A stretch of DNA of 51,333 nt from an uncultured Dorea sp. (lineage in GTDB: Bacteria; Bacillota; Clostridia; Lachnospirales; Lachnospiraceae), in assembly GCA_910579925.1 (NCBI GenBank), contig CAJTVY010000022.1, positions 1 to 51,333 of the forward strand, read 5' to 3'. The notes under the pieces were generated by a model that was not told where the DNA came from, ran no database searches, and saw only the letters and a list, made by a program, of their open reading frames with translations. Both the position numbers and the translations under genes were made by a program. This document shows positions 1 through 9,912 of the stretch, in pieces (within the stretch, counting starts at the first letter, position 1; every line of letters starts with the position of its first letter).

Positions 1-199
1 AATGTAGAAAACAACTAATGTAAACTAAAATTCTAATTTCTTCTTGACTTTTTCACATGAAAACGAAATTCCTAACTTCCCAAACTCATCGTCCCATACA
101 TATAACGGCGAAAATATCCAATCTGAAAATTTTTTGAGAGAAAACATCTTACATTGAAGTGATTCAATCTAATTATCATTCATTTCCCTCTAACCTCAT

Positions 200-2923
200 T
201 CATCCGATCGTATCCTTTCTCCCAAGCCTCACTTCTTCCATCTCTTCCGCCATCTTCTCATCCATATGGTCAAACAGATAATTCTTCCCCGACTCCCTCC
301 TGCTTTCGGCTTCCTCCCGAATCTGCTTTCTGACAATCTCCACTTCTTCCAGGAATTCCCGGGAAGAGATCAGCTTCCCGCCCTGCCCCAGAGTAACAAC
401 CTGCTCCACACCGTCTGATGTAACCACTGTCACATGGTACTTCTTTCCAATCTGGTGAACCACCTTTTCAATATACTGGTCCGCCGTCTCCGCTTCTTTG
501 GTGTATACCACATGGATATTGTGGTACTTCTGGATTTCCAGGGCATAACCGTCCACTTTATAGGCATCGAATACCAGGATCACGATGCATTTCCGAAAAC
601 CTTGATAATTGCAGAGGATATCCATCAGCTTATTACGGGCTGCCTCGATATTCACCTTCGCCAGTTCTTTCAGATCATCCCAGGCAAATATCACATTGTA
701 TCCGTCTACCAGAAGATACTCTGGAACAGGCTCTTCCTTCCGGTGGGTTTTCTTCTTCGCCTTTACAGCCACCGTACCCGATCCAGGGGGAGTCTTTCTT
801 TCCACCTTACCGTAAGTACGGATAAATATTTCCTCAAGTTCCTTCTCTTCCGCTTTACTGAACTTTGACCCTCGGATTCTGCCGGGTTCGTTTCCTTTCA
901 CCGGCGCTTCCTTCTCAGCCTCCTTACGTCTTGCTCTCTTTGCCAGCAGACTCTCTATATGCATATGATCCGGCACCTCGTTCCACGGCACCGCAAATCC
1001 GGCTCCATGGGCGCAGAATACGGAACCCGTGGGATTCTTAAGATCCCGCTCTGGGTCATACCCCTTTTCTTCCATAATCTCCTGGGCATTATGACAGGGC
1101 TCGTACCCCCGAAATGTAAGAGAGAGCCGCCCCTGTCCTCTGGAATAACTGTTGACCTCCATCTGGTAATCCCGCATAGTCGCCACCGGCGCCCTGCCCT
1201 CCATCACCGCCGTCTCTCCATCTATCTCCGGCGGCTCAAATTCCCCCGCCATCTTCTGAACGTCCGTCATGGCGCGGCCCACCATTTCCGACGGCAGTTC
1301 CAGACGGAAATCATAGTAGGGTTCCAGCAGAATACTTCCGGCCTGCATAAGCCCCTGGCGGACAGCCCGGTAGGTAGCCTGCCGGAAGTCGCCGCCCTCG
1401 GTATGCTTTGGATGAGCGCGCCCCGCCAGCAGAGTGATCTTAAGATCCGTAACTACCGAACCCGTCAGCACGCCCCGGTGTTCCCGTTCGGCCAGATGTG
1501 TCAGAATCAGACGCTGCCAGTTCCCCTCCAGCAAATCCTCGCTGCATTCTGTATCAAACGCCACCCCGCTTCCAGGCTTTAGCGGCTCCAGAAGCAGATG
1601 AACCTCTGCGTAGTGGCGAAGCGGTTCATAATGCCCTACGCCTTCCACGGTATTCTGAATGGTCTCTTTGTAGACAATATTTCCCGTGTCAAAGGTTACC
1701 TCCGTGTCAAACCGTTCACGAATCAGGCTCTGAAGAACCTCGATCTGCACCGCCCCCATCAACTGGGCATAAATCTCCCCCAGTTCCTCGTCCCACATCA
1801 TCCGAAGCATGGGATCCTCTTCTTCTAGCTGCCTTAAATTCTGCAGCATAACGTGGGCATCGCAGCCTTCCGGTAAAAGAATCCGGTAATTCAGAACCGG
1901 TTCCAGGACTGGGGAATGGGCGGCCTTTTCTGCCCCCAGGCCTTCCCCGGGCACAGTATGGCTAAGACCTGTGACCGCACAGACACATCCAGCCTCCGCT
2001 TCTTTCACCATCTCATATTTTTCCCCGGAATAGATGCGGATCTGGTTGACCTTCTCCTCCCAGGGCTTCGCCCCATTGGCGGCGGATGAGAGGATATCCT
2101 TTACCCGCAGACAGCCTTTTGTAACCCTCAGATGGGTCAGACGGTTTCCCTGGGAATCCCGGGATATCTTGAATACCTTTGCTCCAAACTGATTTGCTGA
2201 CAGAATCCCCTTAAAGGCGCACATATAGCGATTAAGGCCGTCCAGCAGTTCCTGTACGCCTCTTAGTTTCAGCGCAGATCCAAAATAACACGGGAATACA
2301 TTTCTTGCCGCAATCAGACGCACAATCGTTTCTTCCTGTAAGAGTCCCTTTTCCAGGTATTCTTCCAGGGCATACTCCTCACAGGTTGCCAGTTCCTCGT
2401 GAAGCGTTTCTTCTTCCTGGTCAAAGGCAATACAGGATCCGTCAAGGTGTTTCTTAAGTTCCTCAAGCAGCTTTTCCCTGTCGGTTCCATCCTGGTCCAT
2501 TTTGTTGATAAATAAAAATACAGGAATCCGGTAGCGCCTAAGGAGACTCCAGAGCGTACGGGTATGTCCCTGCACGCCGTCCATTCCGTTAATGACAAGG
2601 ATGGCATAATCCAGCACCTGCAGGGTACGCTCCATTTCCGTAGAGAAATCTACGTGTCCCGGGGTGTCCAGGAGGGTTACCTGGGTTTCTCCCAGGGGGA
2701 AGACGGCTTGCTTAGAGAAGATGGTGATGCCGCGGCTGCGCTCCAGTTCATAGGTGTCCAGATAGGCGTTTTTGTGGTCTACGCGGCCTGGCTTTCGAAT
2801 CCTGCCGCTTAAGTAGAGAAGACTCTCGGATAAGGTGGTCTTGCCGGCGTCTACGTGGGCCAGGAGGCCGATTGTAATATACTTTTTATGATTAACTGGT
2901 TTATTTTCAGATGTATCTCCCAT
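200..2923 (-). CDS. TetM-like ribosomal GTPase fused to a YacP/Rae1-type NYN nuclease domain
   Basis: This 907-aa protein is an EF-G-like translational GTPase. The G1 loop AHVDAGKT is at residues 22-29, followed by the switch sequence RGITI, the G3 motif DTPGHVD and the G4 motif NKMD, then EF-G-like domains to about residue 650. A basic linker leads into a C-terminal NYN/PIN-like domain with LVDGYNVI, LVFDAYKVDG, KEAETADQYIEK and VTSDGVEQ, which matches YacP (Rae1 in Bacillus, a ribosome-associated endoribonuclease). TetM/TetO proteins are about 640 aa and lack this tail. The ATG at 2923 follows an AAGGGG-type ribosome binding site. The family displaces tetracycline or acts on stalled ribosomes. 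With this fusion, a house-keeping ribosome-rescue role is at least as likely as drug resistance, which cannot be inferred here. The gene stands alone, downstream of the dehydrogenase. Confidence 0.9.
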   Translation of the reverse strand: MGDTSENKPVNHKKYITIGLLAHVDAGKTTLSESLLYLSGRIRKPGRVDHKNAYLDTYELERSRGITIFSKQAVFPLGETQVTLLDTPGHVDFSTEMERTLQVLDYAILVINGMDGVQGHTRTLWSLLRRYRIPVFLFINKMDQDGTDREKLLEELKKHLDGSCIAFDQEEETLHEELATCEEYALEEYLEKGLLQEETIVRLIAARNVFPCYFGSALKLRGVQELLDGLNRYMCAFKGILSANQFGAKVFKISRDSQGNRLTHLRVTKGCLRVKDILSSAANGAKPWEEKVNQIRIYSGEKYEMVKEAEAGCVCAVTGLSHTVPGEGLGAEKAAHSPVLEPVLNYRILLPEGCDAHVMLQNLRQLEEEDPMLRMMWDEELGEIYAQLMGAVQIEVLQSLIRERFDTEVTFDTGNIVYKETIQNTVEGVGHYEPLRHYAEVHLLLEPLKPGSGVAFDTECSEDLLEGNWQRLILTHLAEREHRGVLTGSVVTDLKITLLAGRAHPKHTEGGDFRQATYRAVRQGLMQAGSILLEPYYDFRLELPSEMVGRAMTDVQKMAGEFEPPEIDGETAVMEGRAPVATMRDYQMEVNSYSRGQGRLSLTFRGYEPCHNAQEIMEEKGYDPERDLKNPTGSVFCAHGAGFAVPWNEVPDHMHIESLLAKRARRKEAEKEAPVKGNEPGRIRGSKFSKAEEKELEEIFIRTYGKVERKTPPGSGTVAVKAKKKTHRKEEPVPEYLLVDGYNVIFAWDDLKELAKVNIEAARNKLMDILCNYQGFRKCIVILVFDAYKVDGYALEIQKYHNIHVVYTKEAETADQYIEKVVHQIGKKYHVTVVTSDGVEQVVTLGQGGKLISSREFLEEVEIVRKQIREEAESRRESGKNYLFDHMDEKMAEEMEEVRLGRKDTIG

Positions 2924-3002
2924 CGAAAACGCCCCTTTCTGTGATTCATGATAATACTTTCATTATTGGAACCTGCCAGAACACCTTAGTATTCGATTCA
3001 TT

Positions 3003-4067
3003 CTACGGCACAAGCATCACCTTAAAAGCCGTGGGATCCTTTTCTGCCACTTCAAAGGCCTCTTCCCAGTCCTCCATCTTATAAGAATGGGAAATCAGCC
3101 CCTCCGTATGAATAGACCCGTCCATCATCCCTTTCATCACTGGCTCATAGCAGTATGGCGCCAGATGGGCTCCGTAGATCTCAAGTTCTTTGCCGTCGCC
3201 AATATCGTTCCAGTCTACGGTAATTGCCTGCGGAAATACGCCAAACTGTACATACCTTCCGCAGAAACGTACCGCATCCATCCCCTGGAGCACGCTCTTT
3301 TCACTTCCGGATGCTTCTATATACACATCACAGCCATATCCGCCTGTCAATTCCCGAATCTGATCTCCCACATTCGTTTCCACAGGATTCATGACGATAT
3401 CCGCCCCACACTTCAGAGCCATATCCATACGATTCTGCCGCAGATCCAATCCAATGATCCGTTTTGGCTGCATCTTTCTGGCAACACTGACCATTCCCAG
3501 GCCGATTGCCCCTAAACCGCTGATAACCACCACGTCGTTATGCCCGATCTTCGCTCTCTCGACCGCATGCATGGCGCATGCCAGAGGCTCGATCAGAACA
3601 GCCTGTTCTAATGACAGTTCATCCGGCACATGATGATGGATTCCCTGCTTATTAAATTTCATATATTCTGCGAATCCACCCTGAGTCTCCTTTTTGAAAC
3701 CATAAATAGAATGTCTCTGACACATGGAATAATAACCGGCTTTACAGAAACGGCATTCCCCGCAGGGAACGATCTGTTCTGAAACCATGCGGTCTCCTTC
3801 CTTTACACCTGTCACATTCTTCCCATATCTCACGACACGGCCCACAAACTCATGTCCGCCGATAACCGGAGCTTCAATATAACGTTTTTCCGGTGTGGCT
3901 CCCCAGATCCTCACGCCGCCGTGCAAGGTCTTCACATCGCCGGCACAGATGCCGCATCCTTCAATTTTTACAAGGATTTCGTCATCATCAATCTCCGGGA
4001 CCGGCACATCCTCATAGCGGAAATCTCCGGGTGCATACATCATCAGCGCCTTCATCATTTTCTCCAT
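3003..4067 (-). CDS. Zinc-dependent medium-chain alcohol/polyol dehydrogenase
   Basis: This 354-aa protein is a cytosolic member of the zinc MDR superfamily. The catalytic zinc site is marked by C38 in the CGIC segment and by the GHE motif at H72-E73. The structural zinc site has four cysteines at C102, C105, C108 and C116. The Rossmann motif GLGAIGLG is followed by an acidic residue in IIGLDLRQ, which favours NAD(H) over NADP(H). It resembles sorbitol, threonine and threitol dehydrogenases, but the substrate cannot be assigned. The start ATG has AGGAGG eight bases upstream. It has no close operon partner: the flavodiiron gene diverges from it across a 142-bp gap and the GTPase lies downstream. 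Confidence 0.88.
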   Translation of the reverse strand: MEKMMKALMMYAPGDFRYEDVPVPEIDDDEILVKIEGCGICAGDVKTLHGGVRIWGATPEKRYIEAPVIGGHEFVGRVVRYGKNVTGVKEGDRMVSEQIVPCGECRFCKAGYYSMCQRHSIYGFKKETQGGFAEYMKFNKQGIHHHVPDELSLEQAVLIEPLACAMHAVERAKIGHNDVVVISGLGAIGLGMVSVARKMQPKRIIGLDLRQNRMDMALKCGADIVMNPVETNVGDQIRELTGGYGCDVYIEASGSEKSVLQGMDAVRFCGRYVQFGVFPQAITVDWNDIGDGKELEIYGAHLAPYCYEPVMKGMMDGSIHTEGLISHSYKMEDWEEAFEVAEKDPTAFKVMLVP

Positions 4068-4171
4068 ACTTCTTACCTCCTAGCCTTCTTTCTATCATTT
4101 TATATCCATTTCATTTCTTATTCAACCACAAGTTTTTTATCAATCCCGTGTATTTTTATCCGTTAATATGC

Positions 4172-4177
4172 TATAAT
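4172..4177 (+). promoter_or_regulatory. Extended -10 promoter of the flavodiiron gene
   Basis: TATAAT is preceded by TGC, giving the extended -10 form TGnTATAAT. No good -35 is visible at the usual distance. It lies 33 bases before the ATG, and AGGAG at 4196-4200 is the ribosome binding site. Confidence 0.6.
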
Positions 4178-4209
4178 GGACAAAATCAAAAGAATAGGAG
4201 TGATTACCA

Positions 4210-6000
4210 ATGGTTATTTCAAATGATATTAAATATGTCGGCGTCAATGACCACGCCGTAGACCTGTTTGAAGGACAGTATGTAGTAAAGAACGGCATGT
4301 CTTATAATTCCTATGTGATCCTGGACGAGAAAGTAGCCGTGATGGACACGGTTGACGCACGTTTTACCCATGAATGGCTGGACAACATCGAAGCTGCCAC
4401 GGGTTCGCGCAAGCCCGATTATCTGATCGTACAGCACATGGAGCCAGACCACTCTGCTAATATTGCGAATTTTATGAACGTATATAAGGACACTACCATC
4501 GTATCCTCCGCCAAGGCATTCGTCATGATGAAGCAGTTCTTTGGCACAGATTTTGCAGACAGACAGATTGTTGTAGCGGAAGGCGACACCCTTTCTCTCG
4601 GGAAGCATGAGCTGACCTTTGTCACCGCACCCATGGTACACTGGCCGGAAGTCATTGTTACTTATGACAGCTGCGAGAAGGTACTGTTCTCTGCGGATGG
4701 CTTCGGCAAATTCGGCGCACTGGACGTTGAAGAGGAATGGGCGGACGAGGCGCGCCGTTACTATATCGGAATTGTGGGCAAATACGGCGCACAGGTTCAG
4801 AGGCTTCTGAAAAAAGCTTCCACACTGGAAATCCAGAAGATCTGCCCGCTGCACGGCCCTGTACTTACAGAAAACCTGGGGTATTACCTGGGACTTTATA
4901 ACACATGGTCTTCTTACAATGTAGAGACCACAGGCATCGTTATTGCATATACCTCTGTATACGGCAATACGAAAAAGGCAGTTGATACATTGGCAGACAA
5001 GCTGCGCATGAAGGGCTGCCCGGCCGTGATCGTCCATGATCTGGCACGCTGCGATATGTCGCAGGCAGTGGCTGACGCCTTCCGTTACGGAAAATTAATC
5101 CTTGCCACTACCACTTATAACGCTGATATTTTCCCATTCATGCGTGAATATATTGATCATCTGACCGAGAGGAATTTCCAGAACCGGTTTGTGGGGCTGA
5201 TTGAAAATGGTTCCTGGTCCCCGCTTGCCGCCAAGACCATGAAACAGATGTTAGAAGGATGCAAGAAGCTCACCTTTGCAGATACCACCGTCCGTATTCA
5301 TTCCGCGCTTGACGAGGAGAGCAGCGCACAGCTTGAATCGCTGGCTGACGAGTTCTGTAAGAATTATCTGGCGCAGCATGACGAGACAGCCGATAAGAAT
5401 GATCTGACCGCACTGTTTAAGATCGGTTACGGGCTTTATGTCGTGACGTCCAACGACGGAAAGAAGGACAATGGACTGATTGTCAATACGGTGACACAGG
5501 TGACGAATACACCGAACAGGATTGCCGTAACCATTAATAAAGATAACTATTCCCATCATGTGATTAAACAGACTGGTATTATGAATATCAACTGCCTGTC
5601 TACGGATGCGCCGTTCAAGGTATTCGAGAATTTCGGGTTCCAGAGCGGACGGACGGCAGACAAGTTCGCAGGCTGGTCCTTGCTTCGTTCTGATAACGGG
5701 CTGGTCTTCCTTCCAAGATATATTAATTCCTTTATGTCTTTGAAGGTTGAGCAGTATGTGGATCTGGATACCCACGGTATGTTTATCTGTACGGTTACGG
5801 AGGCCCGGGTAATCTCTAACGTGGAGACTATGACTTATAATTATTACCAGAGTAACGTAAAGCCGAAGCCGGATACCGAAGGAAAGAAAGGTTATGTATG
5901 CGTGGTCTGCGGGTACGTGTATGAAGGCGACGAGCTGCCGGATGATATCGTTTGCCCACTCTGTAAACATGGGGCGGCTGATTTTGTGAAAATAGAGTAA
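4210..6000 (+). CDS. Flavodiiron protein fused to flavin reductase and rubredoxin domains
   Basis: This 596-aa single-chain oxygen or NO reductase is built for anaerobes. Residues 1-240 are the metallo-beta-lactamase-type diiron domain with a complete ligand set: H76, E78, D80, H144, D163 and H215. Residues about 245-390 are a flavodoxin domain with the FMN-loop sequence TSVYGNTK. Residues about 400-540 are a flavin-reductase-like FMN-binding domain. The C-terminal 40 residues are a rubredoxin with C564, C567, C582 and C585. In two-component systems the reductase and rubredoxin are separate, so this chain could pass electrons internally from NAD(P)H to the diiron site (inference from domain content). 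The start is supported by AGGAG nine bases upstream. The gene is monocistronic and ends before a strong terminator. Confidence 0.93.
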   Translation: MVISNDIKYVGVNDHAVDLFEGQYVVKNGMSYNSYVILDEKVAVMDTVDARFTHEWLDNIEAATGSRKPDYLIVQHMEPDHSANIANFMNVYKDTTIVSSAKAFVMMKQFFGTDFADRQIVVAEGDTLSLGKHELTFVTAPMVHWPEVIVTYDSCEKVLFSADGFGKFGALDVEEEWADEARRYYIGIVGKYGAQVQRLLKKASTLEIQKICPLHGPVLTENLGYYLGLYNTWSSYNVETTGIVIAYTSVYGNTKKAVDTLADKLRMKGCPAVIVHDLARCDMSQAVADAFRYGKLILATTTYNADIFPFMREYIDHLTERNFQNRFVGLIENGSWSPLAAKTMKQMLEGCKKLTFADTTVRIHSALDEESSAQLESLADEFCKNYLAQHDETADKNDLTALFKIGYGLYVVTSNDGKKDNGLIVNTVTQVTNTPNRIAVTINKDNYSHHVIKQTGIMNINCLSTDAPFKVFENFGFQSGRTADKFAGWSLLRSDNGLVFLPRYINSFMSLKVEQYVDLDTHGMFICTVTEARVISNVETMTYNYYQSNVKPKPDTEGKKGYVCVVCGYVYEGDELPDDIVCPLCKHGAADFVKIE

Positions 6001-6083
6001 GTTCCAACCGTTGTCGAGTATCAGAAAGAAAATTTTGGTATAGATTATTCAGAACTTGAGTATTAAGATTTCATAAGCTAACC

Positions 6084-6130
6084 AAAAAGGTGTAAGGTCT
6101 TTTTATATTATCAAGGCTTTACACCTTTTT
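6084..6130. terminator. Bidirectional intrinsic terminator
   Basis: An inverted repeat AAAAAGGTGTAAG / CTTTACACCTTTTT has A-runs on one side and T-runs on the other. It sits between the convergent flavodiiron and FAD-oxidoreductase genes and can serve both. Confidence 0.85.
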
Positions 6131-6166
6131 AACGTTATTCTAACGACAACTATCATTCCCCCGCTA

Positions 6167-7489
6167 CTACTTCCTAAGCCCCCCATTCGCCGGATTATCC
6201 AGCAGCTTCCCGAACCCGTCAAACCTGGACCCATGACAGGGACAGTCCCAGGAACGCTCCGCCCGGTTCCATTTCAACGCACACCCAAGATGCGGACACC
6301 GCTTCTGTGAAACCGTAAACAGATTCTTCACCGCCTTCCCCCCGTTTATGAACAATTGCGGCTTAATCATATTCCTCGAAGGATAAAACACCGGCGCATA
6401 TGGATTCTCCCTCTCCAGAATCAGATCCGTCAGAATCGTCGCCGCCGCCATAGAAGACGACATTCCCCACTTATTAAACCCAGTCGCCACATAGCAGCCC
6501 GGCATACTCCTGGAATACCGTCCAATATAAGGAATCCCATCCAGCGTCATACAATCCTGTGCAGCCCAGTAACACCTTTCGTCCAGATTCGGATAATACA
6601 ACCTGGCAAAATTCCGAATCTCCTCCCAGTTACCGCCCTTCTCCCCGGTTCTGTGACCGCCCCCGCCCAGAAGCAGACATTCCCCGTAATTCCGAAAAGA
6701 CATTCCCCCCTTGGCCTCGTCAATATACATCCCCTTCATCTGCGGCCCGCCCTCAAGCGCGATCACATAAGACCGGTCCTGGTACATTTTCAGAAAATAC
6801 ATCCCATGTTTATTATCTATAGGAAAATGCGTAGCAAAAATAAGCCTCTGAAACTGAATCTCCCCCGTCTCCGTAACCGCCCGGTCCTTCTTCAGTTCCT
6901 TCACAAACGTATTTTCATAAATCCTAAGCCCTTTCACAATGCCATTCACAAATTTCAGCGGATGAAACTGCCCCTGCTCTGCAAATCCCACCGCTCCCAC
7001 CGTCTGAAAGGGAAGTTCACACTCATCCATTACCTTGGGTATGAATCCGATCCTTTGCAGCGCCTCCGCTTCATCTTCCAGCTTCTTCCGGTTGTCATGA
7101 GAAAACACAAAAGCCGGCCTCACCTCATAATCACAGTCAATCTTTCTGCCAAGCCTTGCAAACTTACGCACTGCGTCCTGGTTGGCCTCCAGATACATCC
7201 TGGCCCGTTCCGTTCCCAATTTATCCACCAGTTTCCGGTAAATCAGCCCATGCTGGGCCGTAACCTTCGCCGTGGTATTCTCCGTAATCCCCGAACAGAT
7301 CCGCCCGCCTTCCGCAAGCACGTAATCCACGCCCGCTTTTTTCAGAAAATAAGCGCAAAGAATCCCCGCCATTCCGCCGCCAATAATCAGCACATCCGTG
7401 TTCCTGCTTCCCTTAAGCTGTTTAAACTGAGGCAGGCTGATATTTTCAGTCCATATAGAACGCATTTCCACCAATTTTTCACCCTCCAT
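6167..7489 (-). CDS. FAD-dependent oxidoreductase with C-terminal Rieske domain
   Basis: This 440-aa protein has an N-terminal DAO-type FAD fold: GGGMAGILCAYFLKKAG is the dinucleotide-binding loop, and ATGFNKWGMSSS is the conserved segment near the flavin. The C-terminal 50 residues form a short Rieske-type 2Fe-2S site, CPHLGC followed by CPCHGSRF (C-x-H and C-x-x-H). It is probably a cytosolic amine or amino-acid oxidoreductase-like enzyme; the substrate is unknown. The chain stops soon after the second cluster motif, so the Rieske part is slightly short. The start is uncertain: ATG 7489 has only a weak upstream AGGAAAG, while GGAGGG just inside the frame would suit TTG 7474, GTG 7471 or ATG 7465, and relatives usually begin near MRSIW (7465). 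Confidence 0.85.
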   Translation of the reverse strand: MEGEKLVEMRSIWTENISLPQFKQLKGSRNTDVLIIGGGMAGILCAYFLKKAGVDYVLAEGGRICSGITENTTAKVTAQHGLIYRKLVDKLGTERARMYLEANQDAVRKFARLGRKIDCDYEVRPAFVFSHDNRKKLEDEAEALQRIGFIPKVMDECELPFQTVGAVGFAEQGQFHPLKFVNGIVKGLRIYENTFVKELKKDRAVTETGEIQFQRLIFATHFPIDNKHGMYFLKMYQDRSYVIALEGGPQMKGMYIDEAKGGMSFRNYGECLLLGGGGHRTGEKGGNWEEIRNFARLYYPNLDERCYWAAQDCMTLDGIPYIGRYSRSMPGCYVATGFNKWGMSSSMAAATILTDLILERENPYAPVFYPSRNMIKPQLFINGGKAVKNLFTVSQKRCPHLGCALKWNRAERSWDCPCHGSRFDGFGKLLDNPANGGLRK

Positions 7490-7600
7490 ACACTTTCCTG
7501 TCTGTTCTTAGTATTCTGCAAATGTCTGGAAAATATAAAAACTACACTAAAATTTCCCGATTTTTTCTACCATTGTGACGAATCAATTTAGGAAAAATCA

Positions 7601-7609
7601 TGTTATACT
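7601..7609 (+). promoter_or_regulatory. Extended -10 of the alpha-galactosidase promoter
   Basis: TGTTATACT is an extended -10 element 39 bases before the chosen start. The upstream in-frame ATG at 7618 is only nine bases from it, so it would sit near or before the transcript start. This favours the ATG at 7648. Confidence 0.5.
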
Positions 7610-7647
7610 TTTAGAAAATGGAATTATTTAGGAGGACTGTAAGACTT

Positions 7648-9837
7648 ATGGGAATTATTTACAATGAAACATCCAAAACCATCACCTTACAAACGAAACA
7701 TTCGTCTTATCAGATGAAGATCGGCAATCTGGATTATCTTCTTCATCTCTATTACGGGCCGTCTATCTGGGATACGGATATGTCCTACCAGATTATGCAA
7801 TATGACCGGGGATTTTCCGGGAATCCTTATGAGTCCAGGAATGAGCGGACGTTTTCTCTTGATGCGCAGCCCCAGGAATTCAGTACCCAGCAGCAGGGCG
7901 ATTTCCGCACTGCCAGTATAGAGGTGGTCAATGGAGACGGCAGCTATTCTTACCACGGAAAAGCCGTCAGCCATAAGATCAGCAAGGGGAAATATCAGCT
8001 TGACACGCTTCCTTGCGTATTTGCCGCGAAGAATGATACCGTAGACACTCTGGAAGTCACCCTGTCAGACGAGATCAGCCATGTGCAGGTGGTACTGCTT
8101 TACAGTGTTTTTGAAGAAGCAGATGTGATTACAAGAGCAGTGAAAGTCGTCAATTCCGGCGATACTTCCATTCATCTGAAGAAGATTATGTCTGTCTGCC
8201 TCGATTTTTTTAACGGAGCAGACTTTGACCTGGTAAGCCTTCCCGGGCGTTACGGCCAGGAACGGCAGGCAGAACGGCAGCATATGACTCATCACATCCA
8301 TACCATTGGCAGCGTGCGCGGTTCCTCCAGCCACCAGCAGAACCCCTTTGTTATCCTCTGCGACAGGAATGCCACCGAAGATTACGGGAAATGTTATGGA
8401 TTTTCTCTGATGTACAGCGGGAATTTCCTTGCAGAAGCGGAACTTGACCAGTACGATCAGCTCCGCCTGGTCATGGGAATCCATCCGAAGCAGTTTGTAT
8501 ACGAATTAAAACCACAGGAAGTCTTCGAAGGTCCAGAGGTTGTGATGGCATTTACTGAACACGGGTTTACCGGACTGTCTCATCTGTATCACGATTTCTA
8601 CCGCACAAATCTCTGCCAGAGCAAATTTGTACAGGATGTTCAGAGACCGGTTCTGATCAACAGCTGGGAAGCAGCATTCATGGATTTTGACGACGTGAAA
8701 CTGGTTGAGATTGCCAAAGCGGCTAAGAACATGGGCGTGGACTTGCTGGTTATGGATGACGGCTGGTTCGGCAAACGTGATGATGACAACAGCGGACTTG
8801 GAGACTGGTATGTGAACCAGAATAAGATCAAATGCGGCTTACATAAATTAGTAGAACAGATCAATGACCTTGGCATGAAGTTCGGCATCTGGTTTGAACC
8901 AGAGATGGTATCCGAAGACAGCGACTTATACCGGGCGCATCCCGACTGGGCCATGCAGATCCCGGGCCGCCATGCCGTGCGCAGCAGAAACCAGATGGCT
9001 TTGGATATGAGCAGGCGCGACGTGCAGGATTATCTGATCCAGCAGGTCAACGCAATCCTCGACGATGCCAATATCTTCTATGTAAAATGGGACATCAACC
9101 GTTCCCTTGCGGATATCTGGTCGAACGAACTGCCCCCCGAGAGACAGGGAGAAGTCTACCACAGGTATATTCTCGGCCTTTACCGGGTAATGGACAACAT
9201 CATCAAGACACACCCTGATATCCTGTTTGAAGGATGTTCCGGCGGAGGCGGAAGGTACGATGCGGCAATGCTTCACTACTATCCCCAGTACTGGGTAAGC
9301 GACAACAACCACCCCATTGACCGGTTAAAGCTCCACTACGGGACTTCTTTCGTATATCCGGTGTGCACCATGGGAGCGCACATTTCCGACAGCGGCAAAT
9401 TCGTTCCGATCAAGACCAAGGCCGTGGTCGCCATGTGCGGAACCTTTGGGTACGAATTGGACGCAACCCATCTTACCAAGGAAGAACAGGCCATCTGCAA
9501 GGAGCAGAGCGATCTGTTCCGCAAGTATTACCCGTTAATCATCAAGGGCGATTATTACCGTCTGACCAACCCCTTTAAGGCAGGCAACATGACCGCATGG
9601 CAGCATGTGTCAAAAGATCAGTCCGAATCCCTTCTGAGCGTGGTGGTGACCAATCTCACCTGCAACGGTCCCCAGGAATATGTACAGGCCAAAGGGCTTG
9701 TTCCGGATGGGATGTACCGGATCAACGACGGAAAAGAGCTCTATTCCGGCTCCGCACTTATGAACGCAGGACTTCCCATCAATCGGGAAGTAGACGAGTA
9801 CAGTTCCTTCCAGTTCTATCTGAAGAGAGAAAGATAA
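7648..9837 (+). CDS. Alpha-galactosidase, glycoside hydrolase family 36
   Basis: This 729-aa enzyme has the full GH36 plan: an N-terminal beta-sandwich (about 1-320), a TIM barrel with WEAAFMDF and MDDGWFGKRDDD, and a C-terminal beta domain. The catalytic nucleophile is D482 in VKWDINR and the acid/base is D552 in VSDNNHPIDR. Their 70-residue spacing matches characterised family members. It releases terminal alpha-1,6-galactose from raffinose-type sugars. There is no signal peptide, so it acts in the cytosol after sugar uptake. The start at 7648 is chosen because AGGAGG lies at 7630-7635, and the sequence MGIIYNE is typical for the family. No transporter or regulator is adjacent, so it is a lone gene flanked by its own promoter and terminator. 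Confidence 0.95.
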   Translation: MGIIYNETSKTITLQTKHSSYQMKIGNLDYLLHLYYGPSIWDTDMSYQIMQYDRGFSGNPYESRNERTFSLDAQPQEFSTQQQGDFRTASIEVVNGDGSYSYHGKAVSHKISKGKYQLDTLPCVFAAKNDTVDTLEVTLSDEISHVQVVLLYSVFEEADVITRAVKVVNSGDTSIHLKKIMSVCLDFFNGADFDLVSLPGRYGQERQAERQHMTHHIHTIGSVRGSSSHQQNPFVILCDRNATEDYGKCYGFSLMYSGNFLAEAELDQYDQLRLVMGIHPKQFVYELKPQEVFEGPEVVMAFTEHGFTGLSHLYHDFYRTNLCQSKFVQDVQRPVLINSWEAAFMDFDDVKLVEIAKAAKNMGVDLLVMDDGWFGKRDDDNSGLGDWYVNQNKIKCGLHKLVEQINDLGMKFGIWFEPEMVSEDSDLYRAHPDWAMQIPGRHAVRSRNQMALDMSRRDVQDYLIQQVNAILDDANIFYVKWDINRSLADIWSNELPPERQGEVYHRYILGLYRVMDNIIKTHPDILFEGCSGGGGRYDAAMLHYYPQYWVSDNNHPIDRLKLHYGTSFVYPVCTMGAHISDSGKFVPIKTKAVVAMCGTFGYELDATHLTKEEQAICKEQSDLFRKYYPLIIKGDYYRLTNPFKAGNMTAWQHVSKDQSESLLSVVVTNLTCNGPQEYVQAKGLVPDGMYRINDGKELYSGSALMNAGLPINREVDEYSSFQFYLKRER

Positions 9838-9838
9838 C

Positions 9839-9882
9839 AAAAAAGCGCCGTCCTGAATCAGTTTCAAGACAGCGCTTTTTTT
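9839..9882. terminator. Intrinsic terminator between convergent genes
   Basis: AAAAAAGCGC and GCGCTTTTTT form the outer stem, with GTCTTGAA-like inner pairing. It separates the alpha-galactosidase from the oppositely oriented ABC permease gene and can work in both directions. Confidence 0.85.
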
Positions 9883-9912
9883 ATTATCAACCAGTTCGGC
9901 GCCTCCTTACGG

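Noticed and set aside
200..2923. Annotation as an acquired tetracycline-resistance gene
   Set aside because: The C-terminal nuclease fusion, lack of flanking mobile elements and house-keeping context argue against it; resistance cannot be read from the sequence.
6356..7591. A 411-codon open frame on the plus strand
   Set aside because: It is antisense to the FAD oxidoreductase gene, is rich in His/Arg/Pro as expected from a codon shadow, and has no ribosome binding site or domain.
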